From NCBI RefSeq assembly GCF_000720175.1, contig NZ_JOIX01000013.1, positions 1-64,000 of the forward strand: a DNA stretch of 64,000 nucleotides. The letters are read 5' to 3'. This document shows, piece by piece, positions 10,539 to 18,998 of the stretch. A program made the translations under genes and the position numbers. How positions within the stretch are numbered: the stretch's first letter is position 1; each line of letters opens with the position of its first letter. The notes under the pieces are model-generated. The model did not search any database. It was given only the letters and a program-made list of their open reading frames with translations, and was not told the origin of the DNA. This DNA comes from Streptomyces sp. NRRL S-337. GTDB lineage: Bacteria > Actinomycetota > Actinomycetes > Streptomycetales > Streptomycetaceae.

Positions 10539-11222
10539 GTGAGCGCGAAGAGCTACGACGAGTACGAGGGCCTGAACCGGTTAGCGCTGGACCGGGCCGG
10601 GCAGGCCGACGCCTTCGACGCGATCGGCGACCGCTACAACGACGCCTTTCCGCACAAGGAGGGCCAGGTGTCCTCGGGCGCCTGGCTGGCCGGTGCACTG
10701 CCCGCCGGCGCCCGCGTCCTGGACGTGGGGTCCGGTACGGGCCTGCCGACCGCCCGTCAGCTCTCCGCGGCCGGGCACCGCGTGGTCGGTATCGATCTCT
10801 CCCCCTCCATGGTCAAGCTGGCCCGGGACAACGCCCCGGGCGCGGAGTTCCACCGCCTGGACATCGCCGATCTGCGGGGCGGCCGGCTCGGCGGCCCCGG
10901 TTCCTTCGACGGTGTCGCCGCTTATTTCTCGCTGTTGATGCTGCCCCGTGCGGAAATCCCTTACGCACTGGGCCTGCTGCATGATCTGCTACGACCCGGG
11001 GGCCTGATGGCCCTGTCGATGGTCGAGGCGGACGTGGACGACTTCCCGATCCCGTTCCTGGGCAACACGATCCGGGTATCGGGTTACCTGCGGGACGACC
11101 TGCGCCGGGTCGTGCACGACGCGGGTTTCGACGTCGTCGGGGAGGACGCCTACGCCTACGCCCCGGCGAGCACGGACGTACCACCCGAGATCCAGCTCTT
11201 TCTGCACCTGCGACGCGCCTGA
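10539..11222 (+). CDS. Class I SAM-dependent methyltransferase with a TTA codon
   Basis: A 227-residue Rossmann-fold methyltransferase. Motif I is L-D-V-G-S-G-T-G (61-68), followed by V-V-G-I-D-L-S (motif II acidic residue) and the L-R-P-G-G-L motif. The acceptor substrate is unknown. The GTG at 10539 is fixed by an AGGAGG site 9 nt upstream. Codon 15 (10581-10583) is TTA, the rare leucine codon read only by the bldA tRNA in Streptomyces; it is the only in-frame TTA I found in this window. This predicts developmentally gated translation. The PP2C-type phosphatase gene follows 90 nt downstream and may be cotranscribed. Confidence 0.88.
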   Translation: MSAKSYDEYEGLNRLALDRAGQADAFDAIGDRYNDAFPHKEGQVSSGAWLAGALPAGARVLDVGSGTGLPTARQLSAAGHRVVGIDLSPSMVKLARDNAPGAEFHRLDIADLRGGRLGGPGSFDGVAAYFSLLMLPRAEIPYALGLLHDLLRPGGLMALSMVEADVDDFPIPFLGNTIRVSGYLRDDLRRVVHDAGFDVVGEDAYAYAPASTDVPPEIQLFLHLRRA

Positions 11223-11312
11223 AACGCAGCGCGTCGGGCGCGTCCCGTACGGGCTGCGCGCCCGGAACGCGGCGCGTCGGACGCGCAGCCCCGGACGGAT
11301 GGAATCCCACGC

Positions 11313-13751
11313 GTGACGGAGCATCCCACCTCCCACGAATCGCGGCGGTCGGCCCCGACCGCCGCGCCCTCGGCGTCCCCTGCGCGGGGGCCGGGCCGGA
11401 CACCGCCGCTGGGCGCCGTCCCGGACCCGCGCGGCGCCCTGCAGCAGCCCGCCGCGGCCGGCTTCGTCCCGGCGGGGCCGCCGGCCGGCCGGGCCGACGG
11501 CGAGCCGCCGGCGGACCACGGTGCGGCCCGGGACGACGCGGCGATTCCGTACGGGGAGGCGTACGGGGACACCTTCGGCGGCGCGGGCGCGTACCGTGGC
11601 GCGGGCATGTACAGCGGCGCGAACGCCTATGGCGGCGCGGACACTTACGGCGGCGACCCCTGGGGCGCCGACTCTTACGGGGAGGTGGCCATGCCGGCGA
11701 GCGGGCGGCCGGGCGGCGCACCGGACGGGGAGCGCGAGGCGGCCCCGGCGCGGCGGCGGGTGGCGCAGGGCGCGGTGGGCCGCGCGGGCACACCGGATCC
11801 GGCTGAGGAGCCGCACCGCGGCGAGCGTCCACGGCCCGGCGGCGAGGGCATCGGGCGGCCGCGGGACGGCGGCGCCGGACGGTCCCGGGCGACGGCCGGG
11901 GAGGCGACCGGGGCACAGGTGCCGGCGCCGGCCGGGCCGCCGCCGGGGCCGCCGCCCGCTCCGCTGCCGCCGGCCGGCCCGGCGCGTTCGGCGCATCCGG
12001 GCGAGAGCGGTGAGGTCGCGGCGGCCCGTCAGGCGGGCGGTGACCGGCTGCGGTTCATCGGTGCGGCGACCCGGCGGATCGCCCGTGGCATCGACCTCGA
12101 CGAGATCGTGCTGGGGCTGTGCCGGGCGACGGTGCCGACCTTCGCCGACGCGATCCTGGTGTATCTGCGTGATCCGCTGCCGGTGGGCGACGAGCGGCCC
12201 ACCGGGCCGGTGGTGCTGCGGCTGCGGCGTACCGACCGGATCCCGGAGGAGCCGGACACCAACGGCGGGCGGCTGCCGGTGCTGCCGGCGCAGCCCGATC
12301 TGGGTCCGGCGATGGGCGGCAGCGCCGCGGAGCTGGCCGAGGTCCGGCCCGGCGGTCCGCTGGCGGAGGTGCTGCGGGGCGTACGGCCGCTGTTCGGCGA
12401 GGCGCAGGCGGCACGGACCGCGCTGCCCGAGCTGCTGGGGCCGGATCCGCGGCTGCCCGGCGGGCACCGGGTGATCCTGGCGCCGCTGCGCGGGCGGCGG
12501 CGGGTGATCGGTGCGGCGGTGTTCCTGCGCAGGCCCGACCGGCCGGCGTTCGAGCCGGACGACCTGCTGGTGGCGGCGCAGCTGGCGACGCACACCGCGC
12601 TGGGCGTGGACAAGGCGGTGCTGTACGGCCGGGAGGCGTACATCGCGGACGCGCTGCAGCGCACGATGCTGCCGGACTCGCTGCCGCAGCCGACCGGGGT
12701 GCGGCTGGCCAGCCGTTATCTGCCGGCCGCCGAGACGGCCCGGGTGGGCGGTGACTGGTACGACGCGATCCCGCTGCCGGGCAGCCGGGTGGCGCTGGTG
12801 GTCGGTGACGTCATGGGGCATTCGATGACCTCGGCGGCGATCATGGGCCAGCTGCGCACCACCGCGCAGACCCTGGCCGGGCTCGACCTGCCGCCGCAGG
12901 AGGTGCTTCACCACCTCGACGAGCAGGCCCAGCGGCTGGGTTCGGACCGGATGGCGACGTGCCTGTACGCGGTGTACGACCCGGTCGCGCACCGGATCAC
13001 GATCGCCAACGCGGGCCATCCGCCGCCGCTGATGCTGCACCGCGGTGGGCGTGCGGAGGTGCTGCGGGTGCCGCCGGGCGCGCCGATCGGCGTAGGCGGG
13101 GTGGACTTCGAGGCGGTGGAGCTGGACGCCCCGGCGGGGGCCACGCTCGTGCTGTACACCGACGGTCTGGTGGAGTCGCGGATCCGGGACGTGTGGACCG
13201 GGATCGAGCAGCTGCGGGAGCGGCTGGCGGAGACGGCCCGGCTGACGGGTCCGCATCCGCCGCCGCTGGAGCCGCTGTGCGACGAGGTGCTGGACATGCT
13301 CGGGCCGGGCGACCGGGACGACGACATCGCGCTGCTGGCGGCCCGGTTCGACGGGATCGCGCCGAGCGACGTCGCGTACTGGTACCTGGACCCGAAGGCG
13401 CAGACCGCCGGGCAGGCCCGCCGGCTGGCCCGCCGGGCGCTGGCGCGCTGGGGCCTGGACGACCTCACCGATCAGCTGGAGCTGCTGGTCAGTGAGGTGG
13501 TGACGAACGCGGTGCGGTACGCGGAGCGGCCGATCACGCTGCGGCTGCTGCGCACGGACGTGCTGCGCTGCGAGGTGGGGGACGATGTGCCGCAGCTGCC
13601 GCGGCTGCGGCAGGCCCGGCCGTCGGACGAGGGCGGGCGGGGGCTCTACCTCGTCAACCGGATGGCCCGGCGCTGGGGTGCGACCCGGCTGAGCATGGGC
13701 AAGGTGGTCTGGTTCGAGCTGAGCATGCCGCCGGGGACGCCGCGGCGCTGA
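11313..13751 (+). CDS. GAF-PP2C-HATPase phosphatase (RsbU/SpoIIE type)
   Basis: An 812-residue signalling protein. Residues 1-235 are low-complexity, including a G-A-x-x-Y-x-G repeat near 85-115. A GAF-like sensor follows (about 240-430), then a PP2C-type Ser/Thr phosphatase domain (about 445-670) with metal ligands in G-G-D-W-Y-D (D481, D484), G-D-V-M-G-H and D-D-D-I-A-L. The C-terminus (about 685-812) is a HATPase_c kinase domain of the anti-sigma type, with E-V-V-T-N-A (N732) and G-R-G-L-Y-L-V. Having phosphatase and anti-sigma-like kinase in one chain is typical of Streptomyces partner-switching regulators. Its partner anti-anti-sigma is not in the window. Confidence 0.88.
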   Translation: MTEHPTSHESRRSAPTAAPSASPARGPGRTPPLGAVPDPRGALQQPAAAGFVPAGPPAGRADGEPPADHGAARDDAAIPYGEAYGDTFGGAGAYRGAGMYSGANAYGGADTYGGDPWGADSYGEVAMPASGRPGGAPDGEREAAPARRRVAQGAVGRAGTPDPAEEPHRGERPRPGGEGIGRPRDGGAGRSRATAGEATGAQVPAPAGPPPGPPPAPLPPAGPARSAHPGESGEVAAARQAGGDRLRFIGAATRRIARGIDLDEIVLGLCRATVPTFADAILVYLRDPLPVGDERPTGPVVLRLRRTDRIPEEPDTNGGRLPVLPAQPDLGPAMGGSAAELAEVRPGGPLAEVLRGVRPLFGEAQAARTALPELLGPDPRLPGGHRVILAPLRGRRRVIGAAVFLRRPDRPAFEPDDLLVAAQLATHTALGVDKAVLYGREAYIADALQRTMLPDSLPQPTGVRLASRYLPAAETARVGGDWYDAIPLPGSRVALVVGDVMGHSMTSAAIMGQLRTTAQTLAGLDLPPQEVLHHLDEQAQRLGSDRMATCLYAVYDPVAHRITIANAGHPPPLMLHRGGRAEVLRVPPGAPIGVGGVDFEAVELDAPAGATLVLYTDGLVESRIRDVWTGIEQLRERLAETARLTGPHPPPLEPLCDEVLDMLGPGDRDDDIALLAARFDGIAPSDVAYWYLDPKAQTAGQARRLARRALARWGLDDLTDQLELLVSEVVTNAVRYAERPITLRLLRTDVLRCEVGDDVPQLPRLRQARPSDEGGRGLYLVNRMARRWGATRLSMGKVVWFELSMPPGTPRR

Positions 13752-13762
13752 CCCGGTCCCGT

Positions 13763-13815
13763 ACGACGAACAGCGCGGCCCCCGCCGGTTCGGCGGGGGC
13801 CGCGCTGTTCGTCGT
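13763..13815. terminator. Very long bidirectional hairpin terminator
   Basis: A perfect 25-bp stem (13763-13787 with 13791-13815) with a 3-nt loop separates the convergent phosphatase and penicillin-binding protein genes. It is the longest perfect hairpin I found in the window. Confidence 0.9.
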
Positions 13816-13833
13816 GGCGGACGGCTTCCGGCG

Positions 13834-16128
13834 TCAGTTGAAGCCCGGCAGGCTGTTGGCGCCCTTGGTGCCGCCGTTGCCGTCGCCGCTGGTGCCGCCG
13901 TCGGCGCCGCTGGTGGTGCCGCTGGTGTCACCGCCGTCCACGCCGCCGTCCGGCGGGGAGGCCGAGCCGCTCGGGGTGGTCGGGCTGCTCGGGCGGCCGC
14001 TCGGGGTGTGCGACGGGCGGCCGGACGGGGACGACGGGGTGCCGCTGGGGGTGCTGCTCGGGGTGCCGGTGGGCGACGGCGTCGTCGACGGGGTGGCGGT
14101 CGGCGACGGGGTGGTGGTCGGCGGGATCGCGGCGCCCATGTCCGTCTCCAGGTCGAAGTCGCCGCCGTCGCCGCCGCCGAGCGCGCTCTCCGTGTAGTCC
14201 GCCCACACCTTGGCCGGGTAGCCGCCGCCGTTGACCCGGCCGCCGCCACCGGTGCCCTTGAGGGTCACCTGGGCGCCGCCGTTGGGCGACTCGCCGAACA
14301 TGCCGACCGCGGTGACCAGCTTGGGCGTGTAGCCCACGAACCAGGCCGACTTGTCGTCGTCGGAGGTACCGGTCTTGCCGGCCGCCTTGTAGGCGGTGTT
14401 CTTGACGGCCTCCGAGGCGGTGCCGTCGTTGACCACGCCGGTGAGGACGGAGGTCACGGTGTCGGCGGTCCGCCGGTCGAGGACCTCCGGGCCGATCGGG
14501 TCCTTGAGCTGCTGCTCGGTGTCCACGCCGTTGACGCTGTGCACGGCCTTGGTCACGAGGGTGGGGGTGACCTTCTTGCCGTGGTTGTCGAGCGTGGCGT
14601 ACGCGCCGGCCATCTGGAGCGGGCTGGCGCCCATGGTGCCCAGGGTCATGGCCGGCTTGACGTCCATCTTGGAGCCGTCCATGCCGAGGCTGACCGCGGT
14701 CTTCTTCACGTTCTCCAGGCCGACGTCCTGGCCCATCTGCGCGAAGACCGCGTTGACGGAGTTGTTGGTGGCCGTCTGGACGGTGATCCTGCCGTAGTCG
14801 CGCTCGTCCTCGTTGGGCGGCGCGAAGGGGATGGTGCCGCCGACGACCGGACGGCGGTTGTGGCCGTCGTAGATCGTGTTCGGGGTGATCGGCACGCCGT
14901 CCTGGGTCTGCGCGCTGTTCTGCATCGCGGAGGCGAGGATCAGCGGCTTGAACGTGGAGGCCGCCTGGTAGTCGGAGCGGGTCGCGTTGTTGGTGTAGTG
15001 CTTCGGGTAGCCGGCACCGCCGTACATCGCCACGATGTGGCCGGTCTTGGGGTCGACGGAGGTGGCGCCGAGCTGGGCGTCCGCGTCGACCTTGCGGGCC
15101 TTGGCGTTCAGGTCGCGGGTGAGCTTGCGCTTGACCGCCCGCTCCAGCGCCTTCTGCTTGTCCCTCTCGATGCCGAGGGTGATCGTCCAGCCGCCGGCGT
15201 CGAGCTGCTTGCCGTCCACGCCCGCGGCCAGCAGCTCGCGCCTGGCCTCCGCGACGAGGTAGCTGGTCTGCCCGCCGACGCCGGGCAGCGGCTTGGGATC
15301 CTTCGGCTTCTGGAACTTCTGCTTGGCGCGCTGCTGCGGCGAGAGCCAGTGCATCTCGACCATGTTGTTGAGCGTGTACGCCCAGCGCTCCTGGGCCCGC
15401 TTCTTGCCGTCCGCGGTCGCGAGGGACCAGTCGTACTGGTTCGGCGCCTGGAGCAGCGCGGCGAGGTAGGCGCCCTGCGAGACGGTGAGCTTGTCGACGT
15501 CCACGCCGTAGTAGGCGCGGGCGGCGGCCTGGATGCCGTAGGCGCCGCGGCCGTAGTAGCTGGTGTTGAGGTAGCCGGCGAGGATCTTGTCCTTGCCCAG
15601 CTTGTTGTCCACCTTCAGCGAGATGACGATCTCCTGGAGCTTGCGGCTGACCGTCTGCTCCTGCGTCAGGTAGTAGTTCTTGACGTACTGCTGGGTGATC
15701 GTCGAACCGCCCTGCTTCCCCTTGCCCATCAGGGTGTTGAGGATGCCGCGCGCGGTGCCCATCAGGTCGACGCCGGAGTCGTGGTAGAAGTTCTTGTTCT
15801 CGGCGGCGACGAAGGTGCGCTGCACGGCCCACGGGATCCGGTCGAGCGAGACGTTCTCGCGGTTGACCTGTCCGGCCCGGGCGAGGATCTTGCCGTCGGC
15901 GTACTTGTAGACGTTGCTCTGGAGCTGGGCCTGCTTGTTGCCGTCGTTGGGGATGTCCACGTACAGGTACAGCCCGATGAAGCCGAGGATGCCCAGCAGG
16001 CACACCCCGAGGAAGGTCCCGAGGATCTTCTTCCAGGTGAAGAGGCGGCGTATGCCGGACTTCTTCTGCTTCGTCTTGGCCCGGCGGGCGCTCCCCTGCT
16101 GCGCCCGTCTCGCTTCGGCTCGGCCCAT
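13834..16128 (-). CDS. Class A penicillin-binding protein
   Basis: A bifunctional peptidoglycan glycosyltransferase/transpeptidase anchored in the membrane. The 764-residue protein has a basic cytoplasmic N-terminus, one transmembrane helix (about 33-55), a GT51 domain with catalytic E110 (A-E-N-K-N-F) and G-G-S-T-I-T-Q-Q (140-147), and a transpeptidase domain with S-T-F-K (391-394), S-V-N (457-459) and K-T-G-T-S (585-589). The last 110 residues are a Thr/Ser/Pro then Gly/Asp-rich tail. I chose ATG 16128 (M-G-R-A-E-A-R-R), the usual family start; the upstream in-frame extension would overlap a TTGACA-like promoter element at 16192-16197. Confidence 0.93.
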   Translation of the reverse strand: MGRAEARRAQQGSARRAKTKQKKSGIRRLFTWKKILGTFLGVCLLGILGFIGLYLYVDIPNDGNKQAQLQSNVYKYADGKILARAGQVNRENVSLDRIPWAVQRTFVAAENKNFYHDSGVDLMGTARGILNTLMGKGKQGGSTITQQYVKNYYLTQEQTVSRKLQEIVISLKVDNKLGKDKILAGYLNTSYYGRGAYGIQAAARAYYGVDVDKLTVSQGAYLAALLQAPNQYDWSLATADGKKRAQERWAYTLNNMVEMHWLSPQQRAKQKFQKPKDPKPLPGVGGQTSYLVAEARRELLAAGVDGKQLDAGGWTITLGIERDKQKALERAVKRKLTRDLNAKARKVDADAQLGATSVDPKTGHIVAMYGGAGYPKHYTNNATRSDYQAASTFKPLILASAMQNSAQTQDGVPITPNTIYDGHNRRPVVGGTIPFAPPNEDERDYGRITVQTATNNSVNAVFAQMGQDVGLENVKKTAVSLGMDGSKMDVKPAMTLGTMGASPLQMAGAYATLDNHGKKVTPTLVTKAVHSVNGVDTEQQLKDPIGPEVLDRRTADTVTSVLTGVVNDGTASEAVKNTAYKAAGKTGTSDDDKSAWFVGYTPKLVTAVGMFGESPNGGAQVTLKGTGGGGRVNGGGYPAKVWADYTESALGGGDGGDFDLETDMGAAIPPTTTPSPTATPSTTPSPTGTPSSTPSGTPSSPSGRPSHTPSGRPSSPTTPSGSASPPDGGVDGGDTSGTTSGADGGTSGDGNGGTKGANSLPGFN

Positions 16129-16437
16129 CGCTTCGACAACTCCAGTCGTTCCGCCCCCAGCTAACTCAGCTGTTGAAGCTAACACCGCATCTGTCAACAA
16201 ATACTCATCGATCAAGGCTTTTCCCGACGTGACAAACAGCACCCGGCCCGACGGAACCAGGGGGTGGGTTTTCTGCGTCGCCCGGCTCCCACCTGCGCAC
16301 TTGTCGTAAATCGGGCTCGGCGCGGGGGCTGGACGCCCCGGCCACCCGTCCGTTAATCTGCTATCACTTTGCTAGACCAGCGACATCATCGAATGCGGTG
16401 GACATCACGCGCCGTATCGGGAGAAACGGGGATCTTC
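16129..16437. promoter_or_regulatory. Divergent promoter region, PBP / SPFH genes
   Basis: A 309-bp divergent gap. Leftward, TTGACA on the minus strand (16192-16197) is a candidate -35 for the penicillin-binding protein gene, and GCTAAC is directly repeated nearby (16170-16175 and 16188-16193). Rightward, an AT-rich stretch (about 16350-16376) is the likely promoter zone for the SPFH gene. Confidence 0.4.
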
Positions 16438-17433
16438 ATGTCCGAGAAGCCAACGGCCGACCACCTCACCGGCCCCACCTCAGGCCGCACCGCCACCGCC
16501 GGCGACGACCTCGCCGTCACCGGCCCCGAGATGCCCGGCCCGCAGATCCGCGAGGTCAGGGCGCACAGCATCGCCGGCGGGCTCGCCCTGCTGCTGACCG
16601 TGCTCGGCGTGGCGCTGGGCGTCGGCGGGATCGCCGTCGGCGGCATCCTCGCCGACGGCGGCAACAAGGCGGCCGGCATACCCCTGATCCTCGCCGGGGC
16701 CGCGATCCTGCTCGGCTCCCTCTTCTGCATGACCGGCGTGAAGATGGTGGCCCCCGGCGAGGCCCGGGTCATCCAGCTCTTCGGGCGGTACGTCGGCACC
16801 ATCCGCACCGACGGCCTGCGCTGGGTCAATCCGCTGACCACGGCCCGCAGCATCTCCACCCGGGTGCGCAACCACGAGACCGCGGTGCTGAAGGTCAACG
16901 ACGCCTACGGCAACCCGATCGAGCTGGCCTCGATCGTGGTGTGGCAGGTGGAGGACACCGCCCAGGCGCTGTTCGAGGTCGACGACTTCCTGGAGTTCGT
17001 CGCCACCCAGACCGAGGCGGCGGTCCGGCACATCGCGATCGAGTACCCCTATGACGCACACGACGAGGACGACCTGTCGCTGCGCGGCAACGCCGAGGAG
17101 ATCACCGAGAAGCTGGCCCTGGAGCTGACCGCGCGGGTCCAGGCGGCCGGCGTGCGGATCATCGAGTCCCGCTTCAGCCACCTCGCCTACGCTCCCGAGA
17201 TCGCCTCGGCGATGCTCCAGCGCCAGCAGGCCGGCGCGATGGTCGCGGCCCGCCAGCACATCGTCGAGGGTGCGGTCGGCATGGTGGAGCAGGCGCTGGC
17301 GAGGATCAGCGAGCAGGGCATCGTCGAACTGGACGAGGAACGGAAGGCTGCCATGGTCAGCAATCTGATGGTGGTGCTGTGCGGCGACCGGGCCGCCCAG
17401 CCGGTGCTGAACACGGGCTCGCTGTACCAGTGA
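16438..17433 (+). CDS. SPFH/Band 7 domain membrane protein
   Basis: A stomatin/flotillin-like scaffold of 331 residues. Two hydrophobic segments (about 43-70 and 77-102) precede the SPFH domain, which starts near V-A-P-G-E-A-R-V and contains G-L-R-W-V-N-P-L and R-V-R-N-H-E-T. The C-terminal third is helical and Ala/Gln-rich (R-Q-Q-A-G-A-M-V-A-A-R-Q), typical of oligomerisation. Such proteins organise membrane microdomains; the client is unknown. The ATG at 16438 has a GGGG site 8 nt upstream. Its stop overlaps the GTG of the next gene by 4 nt, so the two proteins are translationally coupled. Confidence 0.9.
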   Translation: MSEKPTADHLTGPTSGRTATAGDDLAVTGPEMPGPQIREVRAHSIAGGLALLLTVLGVALGVGGIAVGGILADGGNKAAGIPLILAGAAILLGSLFCMTGVKMVAPGEARVIQLFGRYVGTIRTDGLRWVNPLTTARSISTRVRNHETAVLKVNDAYGNPIELASIVVWQVEDTAQALFEVDDFLEFVATQTEAAVRHIAIEYPYDAHDEDDLSLRGNAEEITEKLALELTARVQAAGVRIIESRFSHLAYAPEIASAMLQRQQAGAMVAARQHIVEGAVGMVEQALARISEQGIVELDEERKAAMVSNLMVVLCGDRAAQPVLNTGSLYQ

Positions 17434-17699
17434 GCACCGGGACCCCGGAGGAGTCCGGCGCCGAAGGCGGACGGACCCCCGCGCGACGGCCGCAGCAGCG
17501 CAAGCAGGTGCTGCTGCGGCTGGACCCGTTGATCCATGACGCGCTGACCCGCTGGGCGGACGACGAACTGCGCAGCGCCAACGCGCAGATCGAGTTCCTG
17601 CTCCGCAAGGCGCTCTCCGAGGCGGGGCGGCTGCCCCGGGGCGCGGGGGCGATCCCGCGCCGGGGCCGCCCGCCGAAGAAGCCGGACGGCCGGCAGTAG
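17430..17699 (+). CDS. Small ribbon-helix-helix-like protein
   Basis: An 89-residue protein starting at a GTG that overlaps the stop of the SPFH gene (GTGA). Residues about 27-70 read K-Q-V-L-L-R-L-D-P-L then a helix-turn-helix of W-A-D-D-E-L-R-S-A-N-A-Q-I-E-F-L-L-R-K-A-L, the pattern of Arc/MetJ-type ribbon-helix-helix DNA-binding proteins. N- and C-termini are basic and Pro-rich. It may be a regulator coupled to the SPFH protein or an accessory interaction partner; no toxin gene accompanies it. Confidence 0.75.
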   Translation: MSTGTPEESGAEGGRTPARRPQQRKQVLLRLDPLIHDALTRWADDELRSANAQIEFLLRKALSEAGRLPRGAGAIPRRGRPPKKPDGRQ

Positions 17700-17737
17700 G
17701 GCCGCACGCCACGACGGGTGGCGCCGCCTCCTCCACC

Positions 17738-17769
17738 TATACACCTGGCGTATACACCGCCGTTACACC
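17738..17769. promoter_or_regulatory. TATACACC repeats upstream of padR-like gene
   Basis: TATACACC occurs at 17738-17745 and 17751-17758, and TTACACC at 17763-17769, all in the same orientation. The first two overlap an inverted repeat TATAC-N7-GTATA (17738-17754). The group ends about 18 nt before the PadR start, where -10 elements and an autoregulatory operator are expected. Confidence 0.5.
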
Positions 17770-17787
17770 GCCAGTAGGGTGGTCGGC

Positions 17788-18312
17788 ATGTCAATCGGTC
17801 ACACGCTGCTGGGCCTCCTGGAGTCCGGCCCCCGTCACGGCTACGACCTCAAGCGGGCCTTCGACGAGCACTTCGGCCAGGACCGCCCGCTGCACTACGG
17901 GCAGGTCTACTCCACGATGTCCCGGCTGCTGAAGAACGGCCTGGTCGAGGTGGACGCGGTGGAGCCCGGCGCCGGCCCGGAGCGCAAGCGGTACGCGATC
18001 ACCGACGCCGGCGTCACCGATGTCGCGCAGTGGCTGACCCGCCCGGAGAAGCCCGAGCCGTACCTGCAGTCGACGCTCTACACCAAGGTGGTGCTGGCCC
18101 TGCTGACCGACCGCAACGCCGCCGAACTCCTCGACGCCCAACGCGCCGAACACCTGCGGATGATGCGCGGACTGACCGAGCGCAAGCGCACCGGCGACCT
18201 CGCCGACCAGCTGATCTGCGACCACGCGCTGTTCCATCTGGAGGCCGATCTGCGCTGGCTGGAGCTGACCGCCGCCCGGCTGGAGAAGCTGGCGGAAGCG
18301 GTCCGGACATGA
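17788..18312 (+). CDS. PadR-family transcriptional regulator
   Basis: A 174-residue regulator with the PadR winged-helix at the N-terminus (L-L-G-L-L-E-S-G-P-R-H-G-Y-D-L-K-R) and a Vir-type C-terminal helical dimerisation region. The wing carries R-K-R-Y-A-I-T-D-A-G. The ATG at 17788 is preferred to the GTG at 17779 because family members start M-S-I-G-H-x-L-L. Its stop overlaps the ABC ATPase start (ATGA), forming a three-gene operon regulator-ATPase-permease. It probably represses this operon in response to a compound the transporter exports. Confidence 0.92.
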   Translation: MSIGHTLLGLLESGPRHGYDLKRAFDEHFGQDRPLHYGQVYSTMSRLLKNGLVEVDAVEPGAGPERKRYAITDAGVTDVAQWLTRPEKPEPYLQSTLYTKVVLALLTDRNAAELLDAQRAEHLRMMRGLTERKRTGDLADQLICDHALFHLEADLRWLELTAARLEKLAEAVRT

Positions 18313-18998
18313 CGCCCGAGGGCTCCCTGCTCGCCGCCGAGGGGCTGCACAAGGCCTACGGCCGCACACCGGCCCTCGTCGGCGCGGACTTCTCGATCCA
18401 CCCCGGTGAGGTCGTCGCCGTGATGGGACCCTCCGGCTCCGGCAAGTCGACCTTGCTGCACTGCCTCGCCGGGATCATCACCCCCGACTCGGGCACGGTC
18501 CACTACGGCCCGCACACCCTCACCGGCCTGACCGACGCCCAGCGCAGCGCCCTGCGCCGCACCGACTTCGGCTTCGTCTTCCAATTCGGGCGTCTGGTAC
18601 CGGAGTTGACCTGCCTGGAGAACGTCGCGCTGCCGCTGCGGCTGAACGGCACCCGGCGCAAGGAGGCCGAACGCCGCGCCCACGAGTGGCTGGAGCGCCT
18701 GGAGGTCGAGGCGGTGGCCGGCCAGCGGCCCGGCGAGATCTCCGGCGGCCAGGGCCAGCGGGTCGCGGTCGCCCGGGCGCTCGCCACCCGGCCCCGGGTG
18801 GTCTTCGCCGACGAACCCACCGGCGCGCTGGACTCGCTCAACGGCGAGCGCGTGCTGACCCTGCTGACCGACACCGCGCGGGAGACCCGTGCCGCCGTCG
18901 TCCTGGTCACCCACGAGGCCCGGGTGGCCGCGTACTCCGACCGGGAGGTCGTGGTGCGCGACGGCAAGGTGAAGGACATGCTGGCGGGCCTGATATGA
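18309..18998 (+). CDS. ABC transporter ATP-binding protein (LolD/MacB type)
   Basis: A 229-residue ATPase of the FtsE/LolD/MacB group, which drives mechanotransmission rather than classical transport. Walker A is G-P-S-G-S-G-K-S-T, the signature is S-G-G-Q-G-Q-R-V-A, and Walker B is V-V-F-A-D-E-P-T-G-A-L-D. It is coupled by 4-nt overlaps to the PadR gene upstream and the FtsX-like permease gene downstream, which supplies the membrane partner. Confidence 0.93.
   Translation: MTPEGSLLAAEGLHKAYGRTPALVGADFSIHPGEVVAVMGPSGSGKSTLLHCLAGIITPDSGTVHYGPHTLTGLTDAQRSALRRTDFGFVFQFGRLVPELTCLENVALPLRLNGTRRKEAERRAHEWLERLEVEAVAGQRPGEISGGQGQRVAVARALATRPRVVFADEPTGALDSLNGERVLTLLTDTARETRAAVVLVTHEARVAAYSDREVVVRDGKVKDMLAGLI

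Noticed and set aside
10321..10542. 73-codon GTG frame upstream of the methyltransferase
   Set aside because: No good ribosome binding site, no family resemblance, and it overlaps the likely promoter.
10989..14249. 1086-codon minus-strand open frame opposite the PP2C phosphatase
   Set aside because: It crosses the terminator at 13763-13815 and mirrors the GC-rich phosphatase gene.
17430..17699. Antitoxin of a toxin-antitoxin pair
   Set aside because: The ribbon-helix-helix-like gene is coupled to an SPFH gene and no toxin-sized partner follows.
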